A stretch of DNA of 64,000 nt from TMP-24 sp046348855 (GTDB lineage Bacteria > Pseudomonadota > Alphaproteobacteria > Rhodobacterales > Rhodobacteraceae). The DNA is taken from contig JAXMDK010000006.1 of NCBI GenBank assembly GCA_046348855.1, positions 62,001 through 126,000 of the forward strand, given 5' to 3'. Numbering within the stretch: the first letter of the stretch is position 1; every line of letters begins with the position of its first letter. Under the pieces are notes generated by a model that saw only the letters and a program-made list of their open reading frames with translations, searched no databases and was not told the DNA's origin. Position numbers and translations under genes: made by a program. This document shows positions 46,525 to 55,816 of this stretch, piece after piece.

Positions 46525-48117
46525 ATGCCTAAAGTTCTCGTATCCGACAAGCTTTCGGAAACCGCCGTCCAGATCTTCCGCGACCGCGGGGTCGAGGTCG
46601 ATTATCTGCCCGATCTGGGCAAGGACAAGGACAAGCTTCTGGAGGTGATCGGCCAGTATGACGGCCTGGCGATCCGCTCGGCCACCAAGGTCTCCGACAA
46701 GCTTCTGGCCGCGGCCAGCCGGCTGAAGGTGATCGGCCGCGCCGGGATCGGCGTCGACAACGTCGACATCCCGGCGGCATCGAAGCGCGGGGTGATCGTG
46801 ATGAACACGCCCTTCGGCAATTCGGTCACCACCGCCGAGCATGCCATCGCCATGATGTTCGCGGTGGCCCGGCAACTGCCCGAGGCCAGCGTTTCGACCC
46901 ATGAGGGCAAGTGGGAAAAGAACCGCTTCATGGGGGTGGAGCTGTTCAACAAGACGCTTGGGGTGATCGGCGCCGGCAACATTGGCGGCATCGTCTGCGA
47001 CCGGGCGCTGGGGCTGCACATGAAGGTGATCGCCTATGATCCGTTCCTGTCGGAGGAACGGGCCAAGGCGATGGGCGTGACCAAGGTCGAACTGGACGAG
47101 CTGCTGCACCGGGCCGACTTCATCACCCTGCATGTGCCGCTGACCGACAAGACCCGCAACATCCTGTCGCGCGAGTCGCTGGCCAAGACCAAGAAGGGCG
47201 TGCGCATCATCAACTGCGCCCGCGGCGGGCTGGTGGACGAGGCGGCGCTGGCCGAGGCGCTGAAGTCCGGGCATGTCGCGGGCGCCGCCTTCGACGTGTT
47301 CGAGGTGGAGCCGGCGACGGCGAGCCCGCTGTTTCATCTGCCGAACGTCGTCTGCACCCCGCATCTCGGCGCCTCGACCACCGAGGCGCAGGAGAATGTC
47401 GCCCTGCAGGTGGCCGAGCAGATGGCCGACTACCTGCTGACCGGCGCAGTGCAGAATGCGCTGAACATGCCGTCGGTCACCGCCGAGGAGGCGGCGGTGA
47501 TGGGGCCGTGGATCAAGCTGGCCAGCCACTTGGGCGCCTTCGCCGGGCAGCTGACCGACGAGCCGATCAAGGCGATCAACGTGCTTTACGACGGTTCGGT
47601 CAGCCACATGAACCTGGCGGCCCTGAACTGCGCGGCCATCGCCGGGATCATGAAGGTGACGAACCCCGACGTGAACCTGGTGTCGGCGCCGGTGGTGGCG
47701 CGCGAACGCGGCGTCCAGATCGCCACCACGCGTCAGGAAAAGGGCGGCGTCTTCGACGGCTACATGAAGCTGACGGTGGTGACCGACCGGCGCGAACGGT
47801 CGATCGCCGGGACGGTGTTCAGCGACGGCAAGCCGCGCTTCATCCAGATCAAGGGCATCAATATCGACGCCGAGATCGGCGAACACATGCTCTACACCAC
47901 CAACGACGACGTGCCGGGGATTATCGGCACCCTGGGCCAGACGCTGGGCGAGTCGGGCGTGAACATCGCCAACTTCACCTTGGGCCGGTCGGGGGTGGCC
48001 AAGGACGCGATCGCCCTTCTCTACCTGGACGAGGCCCTGCCCGAGCCGATCCGGCAAAGGCTGATCGGCACCGGAAAGTTCCGGTCGGTGCGGCCTTTGG
48101 TGTTCGACGTCGCCTGA
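46525..48117 (+). CDS. serA: D-3-phosphoglycerate dehydrogenase
   Basis: SerA opens serine synthesis by oxidising 3-phosphoglycerate. The 530-residue form is the long type: NAD-binding GVIGAGNIGG, catalytic Arg/Glu/His in NCARGGLVDE and CTPHLGAST, an intervening domain (about 315-450) and a C-terminal ACT domain (from about 455, YTTNDDVPGIIGTLGQTL) that usually binds serine as feedback inhibitor. The ATG has AAGGACAAGG upstream. Part of the serC-serA pair. Confidence 0.97.
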   Translation: MPKVLVSDKLSETAVQIFRDRGVEVDYLPDLGKDKDKLLEVIGQYDGLAIRSATKVSDKLLAAASRLKVIGRAGIGVDNVDIPAASKRGVIVMNTPFGNSVTTAEHAIAMMFAVARQLPEASVSTHEGKWEKNRFMGVELFNKTLGVIGAGNIGGIVCDRALGLHMKVIAYDPFLSEERAKAMGVTKVELDELLHRADFITLHVPLTDKTRNILSRESLAKTKKGVRIINCARGGLVDEAALAEALKSGHVAGAAFDVFEVEPATASPLFHLPNVVCTPHLGASTTEAQENVALQVAEQMADYLLTGAVQNALNMPSVTAEEAAVMGPWIKLASHLGAFAGQLTDEPIKAINVLYDGSVSHMNLAALNCAAIAGIMKVTNPDVNLVSAPVVARERGVQIATTRQEKGGVFDGYMKLTVVTDRRERSIAGTVFSDGKPRFIQIKGINIDAEIGEHMLYTTNDDVPGIIGTLGQTLGESGVNIANFTLGRSGVAKDAIALLYLDEALPEPIRQRLIGTGKFRSVRPLVFDVA

Positions 48118-48139
48118 GCGATCGGCTATAGGCGCGGAC

Positions 48140-48160
48140 GGGGGCCGGCTGACGGCCCCC
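48140..48160 (+). terminator. hairpin downstream of serA
   Basis: GGGGGCCG and CGGCCCCC pair perfectly around GCTGA, 22 bases after the serA stop and 20 bases before the phosphatase gene. No T run follows. Confidence 0.5.
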
Positions 48161-48180
48161 GACTGATTCCTGAGGTTGAC

Positions 48181-48924
48181 ATGCGCAGCTACGCGATCGG
48201 CGACATCCACGGCCACCCCGACAAGCTGGGGGCGCTGCACCGGCTGATCGCCGCCGACCGCGCCCTGTGCGGCGATGACGATGCGCCGGTGATCCATGTC
48301 GGCGACCTGGTCGACCGCGGGCCGGACAGCCGGGGGGTGATCGACCTCTTGATGGCGGGAATCGCCGCGGGCGAGAACTGGGTGGTGCTGAAGGGCAACC
48401 ATGACCGGATGTTCCGCGGCTTCATGGCCGACCCCGACTATCACGACCCGCGGCTGCGCCCCGACCTGTGGTGGCTGCATGAACGGCTGGGGGGCGACAC
48501 CACGCTGGCCTCCTACGGGATCGACGGCGCCGACAGCCGCACCCTGCACGATTTGCACGCCGAGGCCGAGGGCAAGGTGCCGGCCGCGCATGTGGCGTTC
48601 CTGGAGGGGCTGCCGCTTTACCTTCTGCGCGGCGAGTGCCTGTTCGTCCATGCCGGCATCCGCCCCGGCGTCGACCTGCGCGACCAGACCGAGGACGACC
48701 TGCTGTGGATCCGCAAGGAGTTCCACGAGGATTTCCGCGACCACGGGGCGCTGGTCATCCACGGCCATACGCCAGTGGCCGGGGTCACGCACTACGGCAA
48801 CCGGGTGAACATCGACACCGGCGCGGGCTACGGCAAGCCGATGAGCGCCATCGTCACCGAAGGGCGCGAAGTGTTCCAGCTGACCGCCGGAGGCCGGGTG
48901 CGCATCGTTCCGCCGCGGCCCTGA
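48181..48924 (+). CDS. PPP-family metallophosphoesterase (serine/threonine phosphatase-like)
   Basis: The 247-residue protein carries all PPP motifs: GDIHGH, GDLVDRGPDSRG, GNHDRM, then HAGIRPGVDL and HGHTPV. It resembles bacterial lambda-type phosphatases, which act on phosphoproteins or diadenosine polyphosphates; the target is unknown. It follows serA by 63 bases with a hairpin between. Confidence 0.92.
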   Translation: MRSYAIGDIHGHPDKLGALHRLIAADRALCGDDDAPVIHVGDLVDRGPDSRGVIDLLMAGIAAGENWVVLKGNHDRMFRGFMADPDYHDPRLRPDLWWLHERLGGDTTLASYGIDGADSRTLHDLHAEAEGKVPAAHVAFLEGLPLYLLRGECLFVHAGIRPGVDLRDQTEDDLLWIRKEFHEDFRDHGALVIHGHTPVAGVTHYGNRVNIDTGAGYGKPMSAIVTEGREVFQLTAGGRVRIVPPRP

Positions 48925-48936
48925 GGTCCGGCACCC

Positions 48937-49620
48937 TCAGCCCGGTTCGCGGATGCCCTCTTCCGTGACGACGAGGCTCATCGGGATGTCGTGGGGCTGG
49001 GGGAAGATGGTGGGCAGGATGCTGGCGGCAAGGCCGATGCCGATAGGGCGGCAGGCAGACCCCAGCGCGGCAAGGGTGCGGTCGAAGTAGCCGCCGCCGT
49101 AGCCCAGCCGATAGCAGGCGGGATCGTGGCCGACGAGCGGCGCCAGCGCGATATCGGGCGCCACCCAGTCGCCTTCGGCCGGGACCGGGATGTTCCAGAA
49201 GCCGCGCTCCATCTTTACGCCGGGATGCCACAGGCGAAAGCGCAGCGGCTGGCCCTTTTCGACGACCAGCGGCAGGGCGGCCTGGGCGCCGCGCGCGGCG
49301 AGGCCGGCCAGCCACGGCCGCAGGTCCAGTTCGGCCTTGATCGGCCACCAGCCCGATACGATGCGACCGGCAAGATCGGGCAGGCAGCGGTCGAGGTGGA
49401 GGGCGATGTCGGCGGCGGCCTGCTGGCGGGCGGCGACCGACAGGGCGGCGCGCTCGTCCAGCAGCCGGGTCCGCTCGGCCCGCCGCCAGCGGGCCACGTC
49501 GCGGGCCTGGACCGGATCGGTGGCGCCGGGCAGGCCGCCTTCGGCCTCGCTCAGTTCGTGCAGCGAGCAGGGGGAGGAGGCATAGCTGCGGTTTTCGTCG
49601 GGCTGGTCGGGTCGGGTCAT
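48937..49620 (-). CDS. 5-formyltetrahydrofolate cyclo-ligase
   Basis: The enzyme returns 5-formyl-THF to 5,10-methenyl-THF using ATP. The 227-residue protein has an N-terminal extension of about 50 residues, then GRIVSGWWPIKAELDLRPW, the ATP/Mg block LGYGGGYFDRTL and ASILPTIFPQPHDIPM. The start could also be 13 codons further upstream or at a later site; ATG 49620 is preferred, as the extension varies in the family. Convergent with the phosphatase gene. Confidence 0.9.
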   Translation of the reverse strand: MTRPDQPDENRSYASSPCSLHELSEAEGGLPGATDPVQARDVARWRRAERTRLLDERAALSVAARQQAAADIALHLDRCLPDLAGRIVSGWWPIKAELDLRPWLAGLAARGAQAALPLVVEKGQPLRFRLWHPGVKMERGFWNIPVPAEGDWVAPDIALAPLVGHDPACYRLGYGGGYFDRTLAALGSACRPIGIGLAASILPTIFPQPHDIPMSLVVTEEGIREPG

Positions 49621-49773
49621 GGCGATTCCCTTGTATTGCTTGGCGAAGTGGGCGCCCAAGGCGCGGAATGGTCAAGCGCCGCTGCGTCACTTCGTGATCG
49701 GAAGGCGTCGCCGGTCTGGCGAGAGCCGGGCCGGTCGCGCTAGGCTGGCGGCGAGGGCGGCAAGGAGGGCGAC

Positions 49774-50949
49774 ATGACCGACATCGTGATTCTGGGGGGC
49801 GCGCGCACGGCGATCGGCAGTTTCGGCGGATCGCTGGCGGGGGTGGCGCCGGTCGATCTTGGCACGGTGGTGGCGAAGGCGGCGCTGGAGCGGTCGGGTG
49901 TGGCGCCCGGACAGATCGGGACGGTGGTCTTTGGCCATGTCATCAACACCGAGCCGCGCGACATGTACCTGAGCCGGGTGGCCGCGATGCAGGCCGGGGT
50001 GCCGGACCGGGTGCCGGCGATGAACGTCAACCGGCTGTGCGGGTCGGGGGTGCAGGCAATCGTCAGCGCGACCCAGGCGCTGGCGCTGGGCGAGGCCGAG
50101 TTCGCGCTGGCCGGCGGGGCGGAATGCATGAGCCGGTCGCCCCATATCCTGCCGACGGCGCGCTTTGGCCAGAAGATGGGCGATACGAAAGCCATCGACA
50201 TGATGACCGGCGCCCTGACCTGCCCGTTCGGGACCGGCCATATGGGGATTACTGCCGAAAATGTCGCCGCCGAGCAGGCGGTGAGCCGCGAGGATCAGGA
50301 TGCCTTCGCGCTGGAAAGCCAGGCGCGGGCGGCGCGGGCGATTGCCGAGGGCCGGTTTGCCGGGCAGATCGTGCCGGTCGAGCTGACCACCCGCAAGGGT
50401 GTGGTGCATTTCGATCGCGACGAACATCCCAAGGCCACGAGCCTTGAGGCGCTGGCCGGGCTGAAGCCCGCCTTCCGCAAGGACGGGACGGTGACGGCCG
50501 GCAACGCCAGCGGTATCAATGACGGCGCGGCGGCGCTGGTCCTGGCGCGGGCGGAGGCGGCGGAACGGGCGGGCCTGCGGCCCCGGGCCCGCATCGTCGG
50601 CCATGCCGTCGCCGGGGTCCGGCCCGAGGTCATGGGGATCGGGCCGGTGCCGGCGGTGCGGGCGCTTCTGGACCGGACCGGGCTGGCCGCCGGCGATTTC
50701 GACGTGATCGAATCGAACGAGGCCTTCGCCGCGCAGGCGATCGCGGTCAGCCGCGCGCTTGGCCTCGATTCGGCGCGGGTCAATCCCAACGGCGGCGCCA
50801 TCGCGCTGGGCCATCCGGTGGGTGCGACCGGCGCGATCCTCACGGTAAAGGCGCTTTACGAACTGGAACGGACCGGCGGGCGGCGGGCGCTGATCACCAT
50901 GTGCATCGGCGGCGGCCAGGGGATCGCGCTGGCCATCGAGCGGATCTGA
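49774..50949 (+). CDS. acetyl-CoA C-acyltransferase (thiolase)
   Basis: A second thiolase, distinct from phaA. The 391-residue protein has C89 in NRLCGSGVQA, NASGINDGAAAL, the GHPVGATG histidine block and CIGGGQGIAL. Sequence features such as NTEPRDMYLSRVAA resemble BktB-type thiolases with broader chain-length range, used in degradation or in forming longer 3-ketoacyl-CoA. The exact substrate is inferred. AAGGAGG lies directly before the ATG. Confidence 0.92.
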   Translation: MTDIVILGGARTAIGSFGGSLAGVAPVDLGTVVAKAALERSGVAPGQIGTVVFGHVINTEPRDMYLSRVAAMQAGVPDRVPAMNVNRLCGSGVQAIVSATQALALGEAEFALAGGAECMSRSPHILPTARFGQKMGDTKAIDMMTGALTCPFGTGHMGITAENVAAEQAVSREDQDAFALESQARAARAIAEGRFAGQIVPVELTTRKGVVHFDRDEHPKATSLEALAGLKPAFRKDGTVTAGNASGINDGAAALVLARAEAAERAGLRPRARIVGHAVAGVRPEVMGIGPVPAVRALLDRTGLAAGDFDVIESNEAFAAQAIAVSRALGLDSARVNPNGGAIALGHPVGATGAILTVKALYELERTGGRRALITMCIGGGQGIALAIERI

Positions 50950-50984
50950 GACGGAAGGGCGGGGGGGCGCTGCCCCACGAAGCC

Positions 50985-51010
50985 CCCCGGAGTATTTCGG
51001 CAAGGAAAAG
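50985..51010. repeat. dispersed intergenic repeat, copy 4 (GAGTATTT type)
   Basis: CCCCGGAGTATTTCGGCAAG followed by GAAAAG, in the gap between the convergent thiolase and rsmD genes. Confidence 0.6.
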
Positions 51011-51019
51011 CCCCGGGGA

Positions 51020-51583
51020 TTAGGTCGCGTGGCGCAGAAGCGTGACCACGGTGCCGCCGTAGGTGCGCTGGTCGAGTTGCAGGAGCGCGGGCGGCGGGAC
51101 CGGCGGAGCCTTTTCTTCCCAGACGATGATGGCGCCGGGCGCCAGCCAACCGCCGGCCAGGCAAGCGACGAGCGCCGCCTCGCCCAGGGATTTGCCGTAG
51201 GGCGGGTCGAGGAAGACCAGGCCGAAAGGCAGGCCGCGATGGGCGCCGGGCCGGGTGGCGTCGCGGGCGAGAACTTCGGTGCGGTCGGCGGCGCGCATCA
51301 GGGCGATATTGCGGGCCAGAAGTGCGCGGGCAACGGGTCCGTCATCGACGAAGGTCGCCTGTGCCGCGCCGCGCGACAGGGCTTCAAGACCCAGCGCCCC
51401 GGTGCCGGCGAAAAGGTCGAGCACCCGCGCGCCCGTGACCGGATTGCCGTAGCCGCCGTTCAGGAGCAGGTTGAAAATCGCCTCGCGCACGCGATCCGAG
51501 GTTGGGCGCAGATGGGCGGCGGCATCGCCGGCGCCGACATCGGCCAGCCTCAACCCGCGCCGCGCGCCGCCGATGATCCTCAT
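51020..51583 (-). CDS. rsmD: 16S rRNA (guanine(966)-N2)-methyltransferase
   Basis: RsmD methylates G966 in helix 31 of 16S rRNA. The 187-residue protein starts MRIIGGARRGLRL, has RPTSDRVREAIFNLL, the SAM loop VLDLFAGTGALGLEALSRGA and the catalytic LDPPYG. Its ATG overlaps the stop of the disrupted FAD oxidoreductase (ATGA). Confidence 0.96.
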   Translation of the reverse strand: MRIIGGARRGLRLADVGAGDAAAHLRPTSDRVREAIFNLLLNGGYGNPVTGARVLDLFAGTGALGLEALSRGAAQATFVDDGPVARALLARNIALMRAADRTEVLARDATRPGAHRGLPFGLVFLDPPYGKSLGEAALVACLAGGWLAPGAIIVWEEKAPPVPPPALLQLDQRTYGGTVVTLLRHAT

Positions 51584-52786
51584 GGTTTCAGAAGCGCCTT
51601 GAGATCGGTGGCCGGGTCGGCGACCACGGCGGGCGCGGGGGACTTGCCGGCCTCGATCAGCCGCTTGCCGATCATGTAGGCGCGGCTGTCGTTCATGGCG
51701 TCGATGGCGATCAGCCGGTCGCCCCGGTAGTACCAGAACGACACCGCCCCGTCGTCGCCGGCGCGGGTGGCGATGTGGTCGTAGCCGGTGTTCAGGCCGG
51801 CAATCTGCAGCTTGGCGTCATACTGGTCCGACCAGAACCACGGTTTGGCGGCATAGGCTGGGCGGCGCCCAGCATGTTCGCGGCCACGCATTCGGCCTGG
51901 TCGATGGCGTTGCCGACGCTTTCCAGTCGGATGCGGCCCCCGTTGTGTGGGAACGAGGCGCAGTCGCCCGCCGCCCAGATGTGGGGGTCGGAGGTGCGGC
52001 CCAGTTCATCGGTGCGGATGCCGTTGTCGATGGCGAGGCCCGCCGCCGCGCCAGCGCGGTGTCGGGCAGGATGCCGATGCCGACGATGGCGACGTCGGCG
52101 GCGATCTCGCGCCCGTCGGCGAGGCGGGCGCCGGTGACGCGGTCCTCGCCCAGCAGCCGGTCGAGGCCGGTGCCTTCGATCACCGTCACGCCGTGATCCT
52201 GGTGCAGCTTGCGGAAGTAGGCCGAGGTTTCAGGCGCGGCGACGCGCTGGAGGATGCGGGGAGCGGCCTCGATCACCGTGACCTGAAGCCCGAGCTTGGC
52301 CGCGACCGCCGCGGCCTCAAGCCCGATGTAGCCGCCGCCGACCACCAGCGCGCGGCCGCCGCGACGCAGGACCGGCTCCATCGCATCGACATCGGCGAGG
52401 GTGCGGACGGTGAAGACATTGGCGAGCGCGCCGCCGATGGCGGCGGGCAGCGCGCGTGGCCGGGCGCCGGTGGTCAGCGCCAGCTGGTCATAGGTAAGCG
52501 TCTCGCCGCCGACGGTCACGGTGCGGGCCGCCGGGTCGATGGCGGTGACCGGCGCACCCAGCCGCAGGGTGACGTGCTGGTCGGCCCAGAAGGACGGCGC
52601 GCGCAGGTAAAGCCGCTCCAGCTCCATGTCGCCCAGCAGGTAGGCCTTGGACAGGGGCGGGCGCTGGTAGGGGGGCGCGGGCTCCTCGCCGACCAGCGTC
52701 ACTGCGCCCTGATAGCCGAGCGCCCGCAGCTTGGCGGCCAACGATGCACCAGCCTGGCCGGCGCCCACGATCACGATACCCGACAT
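51580..52786 (-). pseudogene. FAD-dependent ferredoxin/rubredoxin reductase-like gene with two frameshifts
   Basis: Residues 1 to about 240 read cleanly: the FAD loop VIVGAGQAGASLA, PPYQRPPLSK, the NAD motif VVGGGYIGLEAA and GILPDTALA. At about 52050 the frame changes and AAGLAIDNGIRTDELG, then HIWAAGDCASF and NAIDQAECVA continue one frame over. At about 51858 it changes again and KPWFWSDQYDAKLQIAGL runs to the stop at 51580. Each shift fits a one-base deletion in a GC-rich run. Joined, the product would be a normal reductase of about 400 residues. It is either a recent pseudogene or two sequence errors. Confidence 0.85.
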
Positions 52787-52863
52787 CGACTTCCCCTCTG
52801 GCCCTTCGCGGGGCGGACCCTATATCGTCTGGGGTGGTCAAGGCAACGCGGGAGGACAAGGCG

Positions 52864-53349
52864 ATGGCACTTTCGGTAGGCGGGCGGATGCCCGAGGCTC
52901 AACTGGTGACGATGGGCGCGGACGGGCCGGTGACGGTGCGGCTGGGCGACCGGCTGAAGGGCCGCAAGGTAGTGGTCTTCGCCCTGCCCGGCGCTTTTAC
53001 CGGGCCCTGCACGACCGCGCATGTCCCGAGCTTCATCCGCACCGCCGACGCATTCCGCGCCAGGGGCGTCGACGAGATCATCTGCATTTCGGTGAACGAT
53101 CCCTTCACGCTGAAGGCCTGGGGCGAGGCGACCGGTGCGACCAAGGCGGGGATCACCCATCTTGGCGATGCCGACGGGTCGATGACCCGCGGGCTGGGGC
53201 TGGATTTCACCGCGCCGCATCTGGGCCTGATCGGGCGGTCGAACCGCTATGCGGCGCTGGTCGAGGATGGCACGATCACCCGGCTGAATGTCGACAAGCC
53301 CGGCGAATGCAACATCTCGCAGGGTGAGGCGCTGCTGGCCACGCTGTAG
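52864..53349 (+). CDS. peroxiredoxin, Prx5/redoxin family
   Basis: The 161-residue protein contains PGAFTGPCTTAHVPSF with peroxidatic cysteine C49, the PxxxTxxC motif of peroxiredoxins, and FTLKAWGEATGA, typical of the Prx5 type that is reduced by glutathione/glutaredoxin or thioredoxin. It detoxifies H2O2 and alkyl peroxides. GGGAGGACAAGGCG precedes the ATG at 52864. It is divergent from the FAD reductase gene. Confidence 0.93.
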   Translation: MALSVGGRMPEAQLVTMGADGPVTVRLGDRLKGRKVVVFALPGAFTGPCTTAHVPSFIRTADAFRARGVDEIICISVNDPFTLKAWGEATGATKAGITHLGDADGSMTRGLGLDFTAPHLGLIGRSNRYAALVEDGTITRLNVDKPGECNISQGEALLATL

Positions 53350-53368
53350 GCCGGTTTACCGCGCCGCG

Positions 53369-53761
53369 TCAGGGGGCCTTCGCGGCCCCCTTCTGCCGGG
53401 CGTGCAGTTCGCACAGGCAGGCGACGGGTTCGGAATGGTCGGTCTGCACCTCGGCCGGCCCGGCCAGCCGGTCGAGCCGCTGGGCCAGCGTGATGTCCAG
53501 CGCCGACAGGCCGCCGGCCTCGTGAGTGGTCAGCGTCACGTCGACGACATTGTAGACGTTCGACCATTCGGGATGGTGGTTCAGCTTTTCCGCCGCCAGG
53601 GCGGCGCGCGACATGAAGCCCCAGGCTTCGGAGAAGCTTTTGAATTTCCAAATCTTGCGCAGGGCGTCGCGGTCCGGCACGGCGCGCCAGCCGGTACTGC
53701 CCAGGGCGGGCAGGTCGCGGGCGCGCTCGTCGGGGCCAAGCGGGGCGGTCGGGGCAGTCAC
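53369..53761 (-). CDS. phhB: 4a-hydroxytetrahydrobiopterin dehydratase
   Basis: The pterin-4a-carbinolamine dehydratase recycles the pterin cofactor of aromatic hydroxylases. The 130-residue product has the signature KLNHHPEWSNVYNVVDVTL, with the catalytic His pair, preceded by FKSFSEAWGFMSR. I chose the GTG at 53761 because GGAAGGAGG stands six bases upstream; a longer in-frame start at 53797 lacks such a site. The C-terminal 30 residues are an extension. No phhA gene is nearby. The 3' end contains a perfect hairpin (53372-53390). Confidence 0.9.
   Translation of the reverse strand: MTAPTAPLGPDERARDLPALGSTGWRAVPDRDALRKIWKFKSFSEAWGFMSRAALAAEKLNHHPEWSNVYNVVDVTLTTHEAGGLSALDITLAQRLDRLAGPAEVQTDHSEPVACLCELHARQKGAAKAP
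53372..53390 (+). terminator. hairpin downstream of the peroxiredoxin gene
   Basis: GGGGGCC and GGCCCCC pair perfectly over TTCGC and are followed by TTCTG. It lies 22 bases after the peroxiredoxin stop and within the last codons of convergent phhB. Confidence 0.5.
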
Positions 53762-53794
53762 GGCGGGCCTCCTTCCCTTGGTTTTTCCTTTGGT

Positions 53795-53859
53795 CAAATA
53801 CTCCCGCCGGAGGCGGAAAACTTCAATGCCTCCGGCGGGAGTATTTGGGCAAGGAAAAG
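53795..53859. repeat. dispersed intergenic repeat, copy 5 (inverted pair)
   Basis: CAAATACTCCCGCCGGAGGC (53795-53814) and GCCTCCGGCGGGAGTATTTG (53828-53847) are exact reverse complements 13 bases apart; the right unit continues into GGCAAGGAAAAG. This is the most complete copy and shows that the repeat can form a 20-bp hairpin, here between the GNAT gene and phhB. Confidence 0.8.
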
Positions 53860-53860
53860 C

Positions 53861-55033
53861 CTAATCGCCGGACTTGCGGAAAGGGCCGAGGTCGGCCAGC
53901 GCACCGATTTCCTCGCCGACGGCGGCGCGCTCGGATTGCAGGTAGCGGGCGATGGCGGCGCGCAGGCCGGGGTCGGCGATCCAGTGCAGCGAATGGGTTT
54001 CGGCGGGCAGGTAGCCGCGTGCCAGCTTGTGTTCGCCCTGGGCGCCGGCCTCGACCCGCGACAGGCCGGCGTCGATCGCATGATCGATGGCCTGATAGTA
54101 GCAGCATTCGAAATGCAGGCAGGGATGATCCTCGATCGCGCCCCAGTAGCGGCCGTAAAGCGTGTCGCGGCCGAGGAAGTTCAGCGCCCCCGCGACCGGG
54201 CGGCCGCCGCGCTCGGCGAGGATCAGGAGGATGTCGTCGCGCATGGTGGCGTGCAGTTCGTCGAAGAAGGCGCGGGTCAGATAGGGATGGCCCCATTTGC
54301 GGCTGCCGGTGTCCTGGTAGAAGTCCCAGAAGGCGTCCCAATGGCGCGGTTCGATGGCGTTGCCAGTCAGGCGGTGGATCGTGCCGCCGAAGGATTGCGC
54401 GGTGGCGCGTTCCTTGCGGATCGCCTTGCGCTTGCGCGAGGACAGCGCGCCGAGGAAGTCGTCGAAGCCGGTATAGGACTGGTTCAGCCAGTGGAACTGC
54501 TGCGAGAGGCGCGGCAATAGCCCGAGGCCGGCGCCCATGCGGCTTTCGGCGGCGGTGCAGAAGGTGATGTGGAAGGAGGAGAGCCGGGTCCGCTCGGCGA
54601 TCTGCAGGGCGGCGGCGATCAACGCCTCGGCGGTCTGGCCGTCGTCGCCCGGCGCGGTCAGCAGCCGGCGGCCGGTGACGGGGGTGAAAGGCACCGCCGA
54701 CTGAAGCTTGGGGTAGTAGCGCCCGCCCGCGTGTTCCCAGGCATCGGCCCAATGGTGGTCGAAGATATATTCGCCCTGGCTGTGGCTTTTCAGGTAGAGC
54801 GGCAGGACTCCGGCGATCCGGCCGTCCCGGCGGGCAACCAGATGGCAGGGCGTCCAGCCGCTGCCCGGCCCGACCGACCCCGACCGTTCCAGCGCCGACA
54901 GGAAGCGGTGGGTGCTGAACGGATCGACGGGCCGGCCGGTGGCGGCTTCGGGGCAGGCGCAGGCGTCCCACTCGGCAGCCCCGATCTCGGCGAGGCTGGC
55001 GATGCGGGTGATCTCGGTCGCGGGGGCGCGCAT
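53861..55033 (-). CDS. GNAT-fold protein, COG3146 (FemAB-like)
   Basis: The 390-residue product belongs to the COG3146 proteins annotated as peptidogalycan biosynthesis or GNAT acetyltransferase-like. Visible blocks include YIFDHHWADAWEHAGGRYYP, the SSFHITFCTAAE strand, SRKRKAIRKERA and LYGRYWGAIEDHPCLHFECCYY, and near the end GAQGEHKLARGYLP. The reaction is unknown. It starts six bases after the GDPD gene and is probably co-transcribed with it. Confidence 0.85.
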   Translation of the reverse strand: MRAPATEITRIASLAEIGAAEWDACACPEAATGRPVDPFSTHRFLSALERSGSVGPGSGWTPCHLVARRDGRIAGVLPLYLKSHSQGEYIFDHHWADAWEHAGGRYYPKLQSAVPFTPVTGRRLLTAPGDDGQTAEALIAAALQIAERTRLSSFHITFCTAAESRMGAGLGLLPRLSQQFHWLNQSYTGFDDFLGALSSRKRKAIRKERATAQSFGGTIHRLTGNAIEPRHWDAFWDFYQDTGSRKWGHPYLTRAFFDELHATMRDDILLILAERGGRPVAGALNFLGRDTLYGRYWGAIEDHPCLHFECCYYQAIDHAIDAGLSRVEAGAQGEHKLARGYLPAETHSLHWIADPGLRAAIARYLQSERAAVGEEIGALADLGPFRKSGD

Positions 55034-55039
55034 GGCGGA

Positions 55040-55816
55040 TCAGGCGGCGTGGGCTGCCGGATAATGTTCGAAGGTCACATTCTCGGCGATGCGACGGGCC
55101 TCGGCCTCGGCCTCGGGCGAACGGATCGTCCAGCAGAGGATGTGGATGCCGTCGGCCTTGAGCGCGGCGACCAGCGGGCGGCCGAGGTCGGAGGCCTCGT
55201 GCGAGATGAAGCAGGAGCCGGTGGCGTGCAAGTCGGGGATGTCGCGCAGCCGGTCGCGCACCGCGGCGGGCAAAAGCGGCCAGTCGGCTGGGCGGAAGGC
55301 GCTGGTGGTCAGGCCGCGCGGCAGGTGCGGCGCGGCGGCGGCCAAAGCGGCGACCGAATGGGGGTTGAAGGACATCAGCGCGACCGGCCCCCGGTAGCCC
55401 TGCAGGTCGGCGGCGACCGCCCGTTCCAGATCGCCCACCGCCGGGCCCATGGCGCCGTCCTGGTCCTTGATCTCGATCAGGAGCGGCACCCGCCCGGCGA
55501 CGAGGGACAGGATTTCGGCCAGCGTCGGGATGCCCTCGTCCGCGCCGAGCAGCGTCAGCGCGCCGAGTTCGGTAGCGGTCCGGCCGCGGATGCGGCCGGG
55601 CTGGCCGGTCAGGCGGCGCAGGTCGTAATCGTGAAAGACCATCGGCACCCCATCGGCAGAGGGTTGGATGTCGATCTCGATCGCATAGCCGGCGGCGATG
55701 GCGGCCCGTACCGCGGCGCGCGAGTTTTCCGGCCGGCCCGCCGCCCGATCATGCAGCGCCCGGTGGGCGATCGGCAGGGCGAGGAAGGCGGGCGGCAGGG
55801 CGGCGCGGTCGGCCAT
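55040..55816 (-). CDS. glycerophosphodiester phosphodiesterase
   Basis: GDPD hydrolyses glycerophosphodiesters to glycerol-3-phosphate and an alcohol. The 258-residue protein has AHRALHDRAAGRPENS (catalytic His-Arg and Glu-Asn), EIDIQPSADGVPMVFHDYDL (metal ligands and second His) and LLIEIKDQ. No signal peptide, so it is the cytoplasmic type. Its ATG overlaps the ridA stop as TGATG. Confidence 0.93.
   Translation of the reverse strand: MADRAALPPAFLALPIAHRALHDRAAGRPENSRAAVRAAIAAGYAIEIDIQPSADGVPMVFHDYDLRRLTGQPGRIRGRTATELGALTLLGADEGIPTLAEILSLVAGRVPLLIEIKDQDGAMGPAVGDLERAVAADLQGYRGPVALMSFNPHSVAALAAAAPHLPRGLTTSAFRPADWPLLPAAVRDRLRDIPDLHATGSCFISHEASDLGRPLVAALKADGIHILCWTIRSPEAEAEARRIAENVTFEHYPAAHAA

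Noticed and set aside
49621..49773. A 6S RNA gene upstream of the 5-formyltetrahydrofolate cyclo-ligase gene, as in some proteobacteria
   Set aside because: The gap is only about 150 bases and I could not find the long bulged hairpin expected of 6S RNA.
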